A DNA stretch of 64,000 nt. Source: Mugil cephalus (taxonomy: Eukaryota > Chordata > Actinopteri > Mugiliformes > Mugilidae). Of the stretch, positions 10,836-23,329 are shown piece by piece (position 1 is the first letter of the stretch; each line of letters opens with the position of its first letter). The stretch lies in the NCBI RefSeq assembly GCF_022458985.1, contig NC_061773.1, positions 4,346,001 through 4,410,000 on the forward strand, given 5' to 3'. The position numbers and the translations under genes are program-made. Below the pieces are notes generated by a model. The model was not told the origin of the DNA. It saw only the letters and a list, made by a program, of their open reading frames with translations, and made no database searches.

Positions 10836-12569
10836 TCCGACCTTGATTATATCCTCATCATCCTCGATGCTGACTTTTTATAAAGGAGAATAACATCCGA
10901 CATAAGTTAAGACATAGAAATGAATACTTTTTAAATTCTATCTTTAATTAAATATTATAAGCTGCAGCTAATCGTTTTATTAAGACTTATATAAGCCATT
11001 AATGAGAGCAGGCTCTGGGGTTTCCAGCTTGTTAAAAAAAAAAAAAAACTTTTATTGATCGGACCAAACAGCCTCTTACCTGCTGCAGAAACTCTGGACC
11101 AAATCCATTTATTGATCGATTGCCAACATTTGTATCAGACAAATAAAAGTGAAATGGACTGTTTGAGAGCCTGATGGCCCAACAGGTTTTATCTGTGCGG
11201 CTCATTTATAAAGAATCAGTATTTGATTTATTAAACATATCACTAAGTAATAATACCGGTTGTAGCATGTTGTAAATGATTTATACACTTTTTAAGGGTT
11301 TCCTATAAGGACATTGTTAAAAGTCTTTAACTGATGATCAATCAACATTAACCTGCATGAGACTTGGACGTGACTGAATCTATATCTGCAGCACGATGAG
11401 CCTAGAAACAGACAAAGCTTTAAAATGAGTACAGATGAAGGCATGTTAAGGTGTTTGTATTTCTGTTCCTATCATGACCCCAAGTTTGTTCTTAGTTTTT
11501 GGCAGATTTTTTCCCAGTGCTACTTTTCTGCTTATACAGGCTAAAAACGTTCTTAGCTTTAAGTGCAATTTTGACCAAAATAATTCTAACTTCATCCACT
11601 ATAAGCTACAGGTATCCAGCATCATATATATGATATATACATATATAAGAAGAGCACGGCTGCCTTTTATTTCTCATGCTTTTCATATGCAATACCACTT
11701 TGTCATTCCTTCCCTCTAAAGTGTTGCTTGGAGAAAACAGCTGCTCTGTCGCTCACCAAAAAACACAGTCAATAAAACCTTATGAGATGTTCTTCGTGGT
11801 TTATGTTTGTTACTCAGGCCAGACGCTGCAGCGTACAATGAGAAATAATCTTCAGAGGTTCTTCACATTTAACGCTTCCACAACGGCAGCAGCATCTTTG
11901 TCTGGACCAGATTACACTGAAAATCTTTAAGAAAGCTTTAGAGGGGCAGACTTACCAGCAGCTCTTAGATCAGATGAACGTCCATCTGTCCATGGTGTGG
12001 ATTATTTCAGTTCTACTTCAATGGTATCCGTTTCACTTCAACCATGACACTAAATCTGAGTAAAGATAAACGTTTTATAATTCTACTACACCTACATACA
12101 ACGATTAGGAATAACATTATGACCACCTTCCTAATATTGTGTGGGTTTCCATTGAGCCTCTAAAACAGTTGGGACTCATCAGAGAATGGACATGGGTCTT
12201 CTGAGGGTGTCCTGTGGTGTCTGATAACAGGATGTTGTTTGTGGGGGGTTTGTGGATCATACCACAGATACTTAATCAGTTTGGGATCTAGTGAATTTGG
12301 TGGCTTGTTCTTCATGTTTGTTGAGTTGTTCCTAAAGTGTGTGCGTGTGTGTCAGGCTGCATCCTGCTGGGGATGACTCTGCTGCCATCAAGGAGTGTCA
12401 TCACTATGGGATGGGGGTGTCTGGTGTGGTCTAGGTGGGTGGTGCTAGTAACATCCACCTGAACGCCAGGTGCAAAAGTTTCCCAGCCGTGGTTTTAATA
12501 TTATGGCTGATTGATGTATACATACTGAACTCCTGAACATCACCATCTAAAATGAGTCCGACACAAGAG
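10836..12569. other. intergenic spacer tmcc2-usp49 (tail to tail)
   Basis: AT-rich with an A run at about 11035-11048. No gene is recognised. The right part is occupied by the family 1 TIR element at 12094-12520. Confidence 0.55.
12094..12520 (+). mobile_element. family 1 TIR element, copy C
   Basis: The degenerate left TIR has AATAACATTATGACCACC and the right end has ATATTATGGCTGATTGATGT. The interior (ACAGTTGGGACTCATCAGAG, then ATGGACATGGGTCTTCTGAG) is almost the same as copies A and D. About 425 bp with no open frame. Confidence 0.8.
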
Positions 12570-13951
12570 TTGTTTTCAGTTTTGTCTTTTTAATAATTAC
12601 CGTCAGGCAAAACCCATATGACCAATACATTTATGACAGGTATTCTTACAGTACAAGACAGAACTCAAGGGGATCAGAGGCAGTGGTGTCACGGCCGCAC
12701 CTGACCACTAAAAAGTAAGACATTCATCGTCATTAGATTGTTCCAACTTTCACATGGAGTTCACAAATGTGTTTTGCATTTGACTCGTATCAAACACAAC
12801 ATTTTTTCTCGATTACCTAGTAAATCCTAAAGACCTTGATAGAAACGGCAGAGTAGAAAAAAACGTTGTATAACAAGCAGAAGAGTTCCTGATTTTATCT
12901 TAATTTCCTGTCAAGATGAAAGATGTACAATATATTGCTTTTAGGTGCTCAACTCAAAATGGGTACCCCGAGTCCCCCAGAAAGAAAAACACATTCTTCA
13001 GCATGTCTGCTCTTCAGCTACACACGACCCATCTCCAGCGGGTTAAACCGAGGTGTCTCTGACCCGGGCTCAGACCGGCCTAACCGTTAAACCACAGGAG
13101 GAGCCGCAGACCAACAGTAGTAGCCCCTCCTCAAAAGTGCAGCTTTCTAGCGTCGGTCAAGTCTTTTTGCTTGTTCTCGTGGAACTGAAACAGAAAGACT
13201 ACAAAATAACTAACTCTATTCATGATCACCGAGAGCCTCGAGCCTAAGACACAGTATCCAGTCACAGCAGTACATCTGAGGAGAGGACGTGGATGAAGTA
13301 CGAACGACACAGGGATGAGTATTAAAAAGTTTCCATAACCGACGTTTCACAATAATTAAAAAAGCTGAACAGGAGGCAACACGGAGTTTGGAGTCTGATC
13401 ACTAGATGTTGAGACATGTACCTCTGATAATATTTAGTGCACTCGTATCAAATCAACAGTCACCTGTAAAACGCACATTATCAACATTACTGTGACGAAA
13501 CGCGTCCCAGCTCCAGAATCCGTGTTGCTGTTGGATGTAAAATGCTGTCTCAGGAGAGCGCCTGGTCGCCTCCGGGCGGAGCGCTTTAAAAACATGGACA
13601 CACAACTTGGTGTTCAGATGGACAGAGTCGCACCTGCTCCCACAGTCTTCAGGCCATAAACCATTAAGCTGGTCCCACAGGCCGAGAAACCCGTGGCCTC
13701 ATTTATGAGAAGATTTTCTGATTTCTTTTAAAGATTCAAACGTAATCCGGATCATCTCTCTCTCGCGAGCGCTGCTAAAATTTTCACCTCGACTCGCGAC
13801 CGTCTCCGTCCCACTGCCCTCATTGCCGTCTTTTTTTAGCAAATCGTTTCAAAGTGGCCGTTTAATGACATCGGGGAGAACATCAGAGAACGTTTTCATA
13901 AATGTGGCACTGAGTCGCCACGTACAGGTCAACGTCACAGCGAGAGGGTGC
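12570..13951 (-). other. usp49: probable usp49 3' UTR
   Basis: Unique, non-repeat sequence between the usp49 stop and an ATTAAA on the minus strand at 12594-12589. No other gene is seen. The extent is inferred from that signal alone. Confidence 0.4.
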
Positions 13952-16900
13952 CTAGGCAGACCTCTGGGTATAGAAGAGAATATAGGCCTGAGTGTTGCAC
14001 ACTTCCTCCACGCTGCAAACTTTCATCTCAGAGTCATTACAGTGGACCCAGAAACCTGTGGAGAACAAAACAAATACGTTAAAAAAAAAAACACGCCAGG
14101 ACTTGACGGGCCGAAGAGAAACAGCTGCGGCCTCTTGCTCACCTCCTTCTGTATTGTAGCAGTATGCGGTGTAGTGCCCTGAGCCGAAGCCTTTACCATG
14201 GTGCATAACAACAGCAGACAGATCGTAGGTGTAGCCTCCTCTGTGGACAGAGTGACCTGAGTCTGTGCAGCAGTACGGTTTGATGTTCAGAACCTGGTCA
14301 AAGGCCACATGGACGCCGATTTTCTCCCTATGGTTCCGCCCCGACCATCTGCCGTACAACAGGTGCTAGTTAGTGTTGCCTCGCGATAAAAATAAATACG
14401 CTCCTGAATTCGTGCACTCCGTGTTCGGCTACGATGAGCAAGAAAGACAAACACAGCTGGGATCTTCAGATGGTTTCGAATGCTTTGAGAATTAAACATG
14501 ACAAGGAAAAATGGGCCTGTGGAGAGACTTGCCTGAAGCGTTTGAGGTGCAGCCGTAGAACCTGAGGTAAACGGTAGATCAGAAGCTGCTTACGAGCTTC
14601 TGACAGAACTAAGGGTTTGTGGGATGATTTCCGCCTTCTTTCTGAAACCATGAAGCAAAGAGCTCGTATGTTAATTACGAAGAGAATTAAAAGGCACACA
14701 GGTGACATTGTTTTCTTTTTGTTTTTTTAAACGTGACGTGCTGTGCAAACAGTTTTCTATGACTTGAGCTTCATTTTCAAGTCACACAACCATCAACAGC
14801 AGCCGAAGGCTTTGTTCAGACTGCAGGCAAATCACATTTGTTTCCCTAATCGGATCTTTAGATGGACCATTATTTACTTATTTACAAGTGATCACATCAG
14901 ATTGTGTTTCCAGGCGCCACCAAACTATCTGCTTTGGTTGCAGGAGTCATGACCAAGGTGTTGGGAACTATACACTGTAGCTACTCTAGTGGACTTTTTA
15001 ATGGAAAAGAAGAAAAATTCAATGTTGGTTCTTTGACTGCTTTTCTATTTGCAGCACGGATTCTGCTCAGCACTTCTGTCTCATAGGATTTCAGACGCTA
15101 AGAGTAAGAGACACTACAGACACTTTCCAACTGGACTGAGAATCCTCTACAGAAACCTGAAGGGAATCGGATTTCAAACCACCTGCAAAAGTTGTTTGAA
15201 TCCAGTTTGGCAAAGCTGCAATTTTTTTTTTTTTATGCTCTGCAGATTTTCTCAGATCAGAGTAGGACAAAAACGGATTTTAAACCAACAGTCTGGACAA
15301 GATCTAACGCTCAACACGTCAATGTCCTCACACTCAGCTCCACAACAGAATAAAGGTTTACAAATGCTGAATATGATTAAAGAATGTGATTAGATTCATT
15401 TAAATGTCAAAATTTAAACTTATTAAATAAATTTCTCTATGCACTAGTGCAACTTGTATTTAACGTTAAATTGCTATTTCCAATGAAACACGTGAGAAAC
15501 AGCATCATCAGTGAGGTCATTTGACAAATATACACTTCTAAAATAAGTATGTTTGGCTTCATAACGCGGACTCAGACTTTAAATGTAACTGAACTCCTAA
15601 ATGCTGGGCGGGTATCCTGAATGTAGGTTCTTTGTTCTGTGTTGCATTGAACACTGTACTAACTGTTGCAGTGGTTGCAGGCGTAGATGCTGCCTTCAAG
15701 AGCCTCCATCTCTGTAAACTTGGACAGCATCTCTGTGAGGGTGCAGCTTCGCTGGTAAGCCGTAGAGCCTGAGCTTTTGTCTACGCTGTGATATCGCTCT
15801 GGAAACTCCAACGACAAATCCCAGAATGGCTCTACTGTGTTAGACTTGTGCTTACACGACAGACATGTCACCTAAAACACACACGAAGGAGGAGAGAAGA
15901 AAAGCAGGTGAGGAATTCTGTAGATAGACATTTTTTGTTTTTGTTTGTTGATGAGACAAAGGTTTATCTTTAGAAATCGAGTAAATCTCTGAGAGAAGAC
16001 GCGTGAGACGAAAAACATATCATAAAAATAAATGCTTTTTAGTGCAGTTGTTGTGGGATTAATTTTTTAAACTTTGCCTTTGTAACGTGATAAATAATAA
16101 AGGCAGGGGTCTGACTCAACGCGGCATTGAAGGCCTTTAAGCTTGTGTGGTATATCCTAGAAAACATCTATATCAGTAGGCAATGCAATGTCATCTAATT
16201 ACAGAGCACACTATTTATGTCAGTGGTGAAAGTCCAGTTGCCGTTGTTTTAAATTTACACCACATTGCAGATTTAGGGAGAAGTATTCTCAAAGTCTGTT
16301 TTTGGGTGAAGTCATGCATTCTTGTCAGACACAAAGAAAGTTTGTGACAATCATGAAAAACAAGCAGACAAATAAACAATAGAATACAGGTTCTCTACAC
16401 CTTGAATATTGTTGATATCCTGACCTGAAGATAATGGTACAATACAGCGTGTCGTTGATCTCACCTGGCTTAGTAGCTGCCCGTGAAAGATGGTGTTAAG
16501 AACCTTTAGCACTTGCTTGGATAGCTTCCTCTTTGTGATGGGGATAACTATCCGACGTTTGGACCCCTCTGTGTCCAGCTCCTGCTGCACCTTGTCCAAC
16601 AGCTCACACAGGAACTCCTGGGCGTCCTGCTGGTCGTACCCACGAAAAGCAGGGATGAGGTTCCACACGGAGTGCAGCATGGCAAAGGGAGACACCAGAG
16701 ACCACCGGCCCGACCACATGACCCTGAAAAGTGTATGCAACTCGTGGCACAGAGACATCTGCTGGCGGGTGGAGCAGCGAGGCTCCTTGGGCTGAACCAA
16801 CTCCGCAGACTTCGGAGAAGGCGGGACGCTTTCTTTTTTGCCCACGGGCAAATTCCAACTGCCCGCCTTCCCCATGCGCCCGAGAGGGCATCCTGACAGT

Positions 16901-17871
16901 GCCGTGTTACCGCTGCTGACCACACCTCCCGTCACTCCCTTCATCGTCTGGGAGTGATTGGTCTTGGCCAGCAGCTCCTCAGTCTCGCACAGGTCCAAAG
17001 TGAGAAAACACTCCCTGAATTTCTGCAGGTGGCTGAGCACTTGCAATATTGAGTTCATGTAGCATGTGTTCCCCAAGTTTCGCAGACCAGTGACACCTGG
17101 AGCGATTCTCCTGCGTTTTACCGCATGCGTGGAGTAGTATCTCCTCAGTTTAGCAGCTCTGCCGTTCTGAGGAGGCTTGCGGGACAGGGCTAGAAGGGAA
17201 GGCTTCTTGGGAGGAGGAGGTAGGCGTTCTGGAGGGTCGCGAAATTTGCGAGGAATGAGTGTGATGGTTGAACGTGGCGCCTGAGTAAGAAGCCTAGCAC
17301 TCTTTCTGGGAGGAACACTGCCAAGCTCTTCCATGAGTCTCCTCTTGACCTCTTTCTTTTGTCTTCTGGCTTCCTCGAGTTTCTCTTGACGCTGATTCTG
17401 AAGCTCCTGATGTTTGCTGATCCACATCTGAAGCATCTTCCCAAGGAGTGCTTTCCTCCTGTGGCGTGAGGCCAGCTGCATGGCAGGTTGCGGTCCGCCT
17501 TCCCCGACCCAGGGGGTGCACTCCCCACCGGCCGAAGAGCGCAGCGAACGTCTGCCTGGGCTCCGAACGGTAGAGAGCGCCCCTCTGAGGAGTTTGAGGT
17601 CTCCCTCTGCGTTATCATTGAGTACATAGTCTCCACAGGCAAAGCAGAAGACGTCGAGCTCACGCACCTCCATAGCCAGTGGGTGGTGTGACTCCTGAAA
17701 GTGTTTGAGTGAGTGCTCCTCCATGAAGCGTCCACAGGCCACGTGGGAGCACTTGAGGCAGGCCCACACTGATTCGGTGGTGCTGCAGTCCACGCAGTGC
17801 CATTTCTGTGGATTGAGGATAGAATGGTCTTGGCCCAGGCGAAGGCGACCCACGTGCTTACAACGATCCAT
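13952..17871 (-). CDS. usp49: ubiquitin carboxyl-terminal hydrolase 49
   Basis: Five coding exons on the minus strand: 17871-16465, 15871-15664, 14641-14533, 14348-14143 and 14055-13952, totalling 2034 bases or 677 residues. An N-terminal UBP zinc finger (residues 1-100, [10 protein letters not shown] start, CxxC and H pairs) precedes a basic linker (about 160-255). The USP catalytic core follows with Cys box [13 protein letters not shown] (Cys270), a CxxC pair (VTCLSC), a YACNHC pair and His box [14 protein letters not shown] (His633). USP49 is a nuclear deubiquitinase reported to act on histone H2B in splicing; USP44 is its close paralogue. The identity fits the med20/bysl neighbours and the human start. 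Intron 3 has a GC donor (separate finding). An in-frame ATG at 17910 would add 13 residues; MDRCKH is preferred by family. The protein lacks about 30 C-terminal residues of the human form. Confidence 0.95.
14531..14533 (-). other. usp49: GC-AG intron donor in usp49 (intron 3)
   Basis: Exon 3 ends ...TTCAG at 14533 and the intron starts GCAAGT (14532 downward). Only this cut, joined to the acceptor before 14348, restores the conserved LKRFRWSGRN segment in frame. AG|GCAAGT is the usual strong consensus of GC-AG introns. Confidence 0.85.
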
Positions 17872-17936
17872 CTCTCCGGATACACATGTGGCCTCAGTGA
17901 TAGGACACACGTCCCGTAGCCAAGCAGCAACTCATT
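17872..17936 (-). other. usp49: 5' UTR part of usp49 coding exon 1
   Basis: On the minus strand a pyrimidine-rich tract ending GCCCCAG gives an acceptor whose exon starts at 17936, 65 bases before the MDRCKH start. This implies at least one upstream non-coding exon. Confidence 0.55.
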
Positions 17937-19289
17937 CTGGGGCAGCAGTTACAGAAAGAAAACACACACAAAGCAAAATTATTAGATTAGACCGTTGAAG
18001 CTAGTGAAAGGACCGATCAGGCATAACATTATGACCACTGATAGGGGAAATAAATAACATTGACCATCTTGTGACAATTCAGTGTTCTGCTGAGAAACTT
18101 TTGGACCTGACATTCATGTGGATGTTCCTTAGACATGTAGCACCCACCTAGACCAGGTCAGACACCCCGCCCCATAGAAATGACACTCCTTGATGGCAGC
18201 AGCCCCAATAGGATGCAGCCTGACACAGACACTCATACACAAACGGTTTAGGAACAAATAAAAAAATATGACAAACAGTACAAGGTGTTGACCTGACCTC
18301 CAGATTCACTAGATCCCAAACTGATCAAGTATCTGTGGGATGATCCACAGAGGCCCGGCCCCTCCCCTCAACCCATAGGACCCAAAGACCCCCACTAACA
18401 ACATCCTGTTACCAGACACCACAGGACACCCTCAGAAGACCCATGTCCATTCTCTGATGAGTCACAACTGTTTTGGAGGCACTACACAGTATTAGAAAGG
18501 TGGTCATAATGTTATGCCTGATTGGTGTATGTAGTATACATGAATCATATAAATGAATCAAGCACACTCAGCAACTACAAAGAAAGTGAAAGACAATAAA
18601 AAAAAAGTATACTAACTGTGAAAGTGTTTTGCTTGATCAGGTTTAAGACAGTACATCACAACATCTGCAGAGAACAGCAACGATCAGCTGGATCAGCCAT
18701 GACCCCGGTCAGCGCCGACAGGAAGAGTCTGACAAACAGGGAAGAAAGTTACATACACTCAAAGATACAGTGACACCAGTAGCAGACAGTCCTTTATTAA
18801 ATAATGAGATGACGCATAACAGACTAATCGCTACTTTAAGCAAGGTATGTGCAGAGAACACTGAACACTGAAAGTCTGCAAATCTCCACATCGACGACAC
18901 CCAGTATTTAGGAAGCTCGGTAAACTATGAAAAAATATATTCAAGGAACATTGAAAACTGTCAACAGACCGAGTTGAAAAGAGAACCCATGAATGGGAAC
19001 GGCTGTGTTTAATCCATGTAATTGTGTTTCTCATCAGTGCCGGCGCTGTGCTACACCATTCTTCTATATATATTTTTTCTTTTTCTCATGTGTAAATTAT
19101 CCACTATTCTTTTTTTTTTAATACGAAACAACAAAACATTTAAATGAAAAGACACGGAGCCAAGTCTAAGGTTGAAGCAACTGGTCTCGTATTAGCTGCA
19201 TAACCAGACCTCGGTGTCATTGCCGCCATCTACCATCGCATCGGATTATATTCACAAATCTTATAACGATGCCTCCGCTGTATCTGTCC
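17937..19289 (-). other. usp49 5' intron
   Basis: Non-coding sequence between the leader region and coding exon 1. Most of 18012-18529 is a TIR element. The remainder is AT-rich with no recognised exon. A GCCGCCATC motif (YY1 type) lies at 19222-19230. Confidence 0.5.
18012..18529 (-). mobile_element. family 1 TIR element, copy D (most complete)
   Basis: The termini ACCGATCAGGCATAACATTA (left) and its inverted form GTCATAATGTTATGCCTGAT plus TGGTGTA (right) form TIRs of about 28 bp. The length is about 517 bp. The interior, read in reverse, matches copies A and C. No transposase frame is present. Confidence 0.85.
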
Positions 19290-20110
19290 GTGTTTCTGCG
19301 GGCTGATGTGTGGCTCAGACAGGGCTGGCTCTCAACGCCGTGCTAGGCTGCCCCACCGTCACCATGTTCAGGCAGAACAAAGAGCAGCCGGAGAGCCACT
19401 CTCCGGGAGCATCCAGCAACTTTGTTGCTCTCAGCGAGGCAGCCCAGCAGGGCAGGAAGTTAGCTAGCCCCGCCGGCCGCTAGCTCTGCGGCTCTGCGTG
19501 GGGGTGTTTGGCCCGTGGCCCGTACCCAAGACCACACCAAGTTAAACACGCACCATAAGCAGATCACATCTGTGTTATTAGCTCCCCGCTGCAGCTAGCC
19601 TTAGCTCCGCGGCTAACGCGTTTGCCGAAGCCAGTCGAAGTGAACCTGGCGGTGGTTGTTGGTCGGTGATGTTAACTACCGCTGCACGGCTTTAGCTCGC
19701 TAGCAAACTGCGCCGTTAATCTCTTCAAAAGTCCCCGGTGACATCAACCACAGAGAGGCCGGTGGCTGATACGTGGCTACAGTAACGCCGGGCCCTAACT
19801 CTGCTCCTTACTACGTCTGTAACATCTGCTAACGGTAAAGCTGGGTAACGTTACCATCGCCAACATCCATCCATCCGGTACACTCTCAGAGCTGCTTGTT
19901 GTCCTCCTCCTCCTCCTCTTCGCAGATTGAACAACCCAACTCTCGATCCGAGCCCCAACCCTGCTGCTCTCATTGGACCGGGGCTGAGCGGCAACCGCAC
20001 TCTCATTGGCGGAGCGGCTGAACAACAGGCGGCAGGACGCACCGTCCCTCCGTCCACACACCGAGGCCACATGGAACAATAATTGAGACTGGACGGCTAA
20101 ACCGGGGCGA
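19290..20110 (-). promoter_or_regulatory. usp49: CpG-rich promoter region of usp49
   Basis: About 0.8 kb stands out as CpG-rich against AT-rich flanks. Two ATTGG motifs at 19972-19976 and 20005-20009 are CCAAT boxes on the minus strand, 33 bases apart, pointing to a start somewhat below 19970. GCTAGC/GTTAGC/GCTAAC motifs recur through it. The first usp49 exon probably lies here and could end at the ATG|GTAACG donor near 19853, but its borders are not certain. Confidence 0.6.
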
Positions 20111-21417
20111 CGGGGACGGTCAACGCAGGAGCACCCGTCTGACCCCGGTGCCCCCAGTAAACCTCAGGCGGTTTGCGGTAATCTCATAAAATGCACTTCT
20201 CGTGCGTGGCTGTGCAGCTTTAAATGCAGAATTAATCCGCATTGAAGCTTTCACACGGAGGGACTTCTTTTTAAAGTCTAGACTTGTCACTGCAGATGAC
20301 TGTAAATCAAGTTAACAGGAGGAGACACTGGTGGCAAGCTGCTGTCTGCAAACAAAAGAATATGTAGTGGAAAGAGGAAAGTTTTCAGACTCCCACATCC
20401 TTACACTGACGTGGGAATATATAAGAATAATATGTAAGGAAAGTATGTACCACAAGTACTGTTGAACTATTTCTTCTTTCATTCATTCCTTCTTCACAAC
20501 AGACGTGCATTATTAAGCTTTTTTTAAAAAAAAAAAAATCATTCAACATCGTTCTCTCTTTGCAGTGGATTTTCTGAACATTTTGAATTTCAACATACTG
20601 AATTAGAGGCAGCTGAAACCACTGTGTCTGAAATTAGAAGTAGAAGTAAATTGGCAAAAGACACTCTTTAGTTTTACATCCAATGTCTATGGACAATAAT
20701 TACATATTTATTAGACCCTACATATGCTGGTCAGGACTCTATAACCTTGCACAAACTGTTATTTTTATTGCACAGGTTTTTGCATCTTTATTGTAGACAA
20801 TGGCCGCAAATAATTATCACTACCAAAAACTACAATTATTTTTTGACAGAATTTGTCAATAAAATATTAAAAAGTATGAAAATACAATATACATACTATC
20901 ATATCAAACAAATATTTTAACTACTCAGGTTGGGAACGCTAAGTCTGGTATTTTTTGTTTTTAGATAAACAAATTAAAAAAGTTTCAGATTGCAGTTGTT
21001 GTTAATTAGGTGATTGATCTGTCAGCTCTTACTATGATGACGCATAACCCAACTTTATCACTTCTAAAAATTAACCCTCTGACCGCAAATGAATACTGGA
21101 AAGCTGTTACACAAACCATTATGAAAACCATGACTTCTGCCTGCCCTTACATATCGGATGTTGGTTACAACCCCACCAAGAGGACATCTGAAGTACGTTC
21201 ATATTTGTAATAAAATGCTCTGAGACTCTGTGTGATTTTCTACACTCAGTGTTTTTAATACAAAGTTATTCCATCAGGTACATGAGCCTGATGCACAGTT
21301 GAAATTCCAGAAGTGTAAATGAAAAGTCCAGGCAGTCACAAATGCCTAAGGCTGTGCTGATCCACAGGACCAGAACAAAGGCAACATCAGTATAAAAAAG
21401 ATCTGTCCAATGCAAAC
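20111..21417. other. spacer and probable med20 3' UTR
   Basis: AT-rich, with a T/A run at about 20519-20538. The part next to 21418 is presumably the med20 3' UTR, and a minus-strand ATTAAA (21261-21256) is a possible poly(A) signal. No other gene is recognised. Confidence 0.45.
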
Positions 21418-22942
21418 TCAACGAACATTACTCCCTGGCATTTGCTGTTTACGAAGCTTGTTGAACAACTCAAGGTACTGAGTCATGGTGTCAATGGAGT
21501 CTGCTGGTGCAAAAAGCCCCTCGGACTTGGCAGCAAACACAGACGGCAGCTCAGGGACGCTAGCGCCGAGAAAGGACTGCATGAACTCCTTCATGAGGTT
21601 CCAGCAGTCCCCTGGGACGACACAGGGACAGTACTCCACCTGAGGAAACACACAAGAGTTAATACTGTAACACACAGAAATAATGTAGCCTGTCTGAGAG
21701 ACAACATCACACGCATACCTCCACTGATATTCCTCTGGCACTGGAGCTCATTGTCACGGTACCGACTTTTATCAAGAAGTCACAGTATCGATATCTCGAA
21801 CCGCGACACTCCACTTTATGTCCTTTAGCATTCTGGAAATGACTTTTTAGCTTCACCATGAGGACGTCGAAGTTTGCATCTGCTATCAGGCAAGGTCCGC
21901 CTTCAAACAGAGCCAGGCAGCTCAGGGGAGTTTCAGAGTTGTGCATCACATATAAGTATTTGGATGGCTGACCTGTAACAGATTGTCAAATGAGTAAGGA
22001 GTTAATCAAGTTCTGCATTTAAGTGCAGCCCACAAGTCATTTGATTTCACTGGCATTTCAACTTTGTGAAACAAATTGAGTAAATATTGTATTTTGTATC
22101 AGTGGGGTTGCAACTAGGACAGTTACTCAAAGAAACATGAAGAATTACAATATCAAGAAGTATAATTTATAGTCAAACTTAGTATGAAGAGTGTAATATC
22201 AGGAGATCAAAACATAAATACTAGTTCCAACAATGTTGTTTAGAGACCAAATTGTCACAAGAAAACACACTCAGTCAAACACATTCATAAAAACTTTAAA
22301 AAAAAAAAAAAAGTAGTTATGTTATCAGGAACATTAGAAATTGGACCTCAAATCTCATAAAAGAATGGCATCACAGAAAACTAAGGTTTGTAACGAAGGA
22401 AATGTTTATACAATAATGCTAGAGATCTGCATCTATCTATTGATTATTTAGTAGAATGAGGAAGTATATTATGATGCTTTGATAAGGTAGTTAACTGAAT
22501 ACTACCGCTTGCATTTCCAGTGCCATGGTATGTCTCACAGTCTACACAGAAGCTGCCCTGCTTCGCAGCACCCAGCTGCTCCAGCTTTTTGTGCAGGATG
22601 TCCACCGTCTGCTGCACACTCTTCCCCTCCGCCACGGGCACCTGGCACACACTGCAGGACACAAACAACCACAATCACACAGACGGGAAACAATCCTCCG
22701 GGAAATTCAGCATCGTGTCTCTAAAAGGACTGAAAAATCAAGACCTCTTCGTTTGGTGTAACGTTATCAGCACTACTCTGTGTGAATGAAACAAGGCAAA
22801 GTATGAAAAGCATACAGTGATCGAGCAGTCTGAAGCGACACAAAAGTAATACGATAAGCGGCTTAAAATGTTAAAAAATAATAATTTCTTCATCAAAAAC
22901 AGCTAAAACAATATCGTAAACAACTTACCAAGTGACCCCCAT
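21418..22942 (-). CDS. med20: Mediator complex subunit 20
   Basis: Four coding exons: 22942-22929, 22651-22506, 21972-21719 and 21639-21418, together 636 bases or 211 residues (human MED20 has 212). The start reads [20 protein letters not shown]. Conserved blocks include [37 protein letters not shown] and [20 protein letters not shown], ending [12 protein letters not shown]20 has a TBP-like fold and sits in the Mediator head with MED18, contacting RNA polymerase II. The first exon supplies only 14 coding bases, so the start depends on the donor TTG|GTAAGT at 22929/22928. A leader exon runs 23013-22929 and another ends at 23191. The gene is head to head with bysl. Confidence 0.95.
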
Positions 22943-23190
22943 TGATATTTCTTTACCTCCACTTGTAATACCGTCTTTTGGATTGAGTACTTCCGGGTGA
23001 AATATTTGACTTCCTGTGAAAAGAAAAAAATCTTTAAAAATGGAAATAATTAGATATTTAATTGTCAATACATTGTTGACAAAACAAGATCTGGATAATG
23101 TTATAAACACCCCAATTAAACATTACAACAACAACAAAACTTTATTTTGTGCTGCATTTATATTTTAGGTTGAAGAAAATTGAACCTTAC

Positions 23191-23329
23191 GCGACGTGAT
23201 GTCGTCACTTCCTTCGTACCGGACATCTGCACGTGTTGAAGAAGTGACTGTTTACAGTGGTACGAAAAGTCTGGAGTTTCCTTCTCACATTCTAACAAAA
23301 CACACTGACGCCACTCAGCAATTACAGTG
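23191..23329. promoter_or_regulatory. bidirectional promoter med20/bysl
   Basis: The med20 leader exon 1 ends at a minus-strand donor (C|GTAAGG at 23191/23190), and the bysl start codon is at 23330, so both genes start within about 140 bases. A CACGTG E-box lies at 23230-23235. No TATA box is seen. Confidence 0.65.

Noticed and set aside
16490-17998. Several open frames of 60-250 codons antisense to or overlapping usp49 exon 1
   Set aside because: They are shadows of the 1.4 kb coding exon. Their translations are Arg/Ser/Pro-rich and match no family, while the usp49 frame matches end to end.
21010-21210. 66-codon plus-strand open frame right of the usp49 promoter
   Set aside because: No similarity recognised and no splice or promoter context. 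It probably overlaps the antisense of the med20 3' region.
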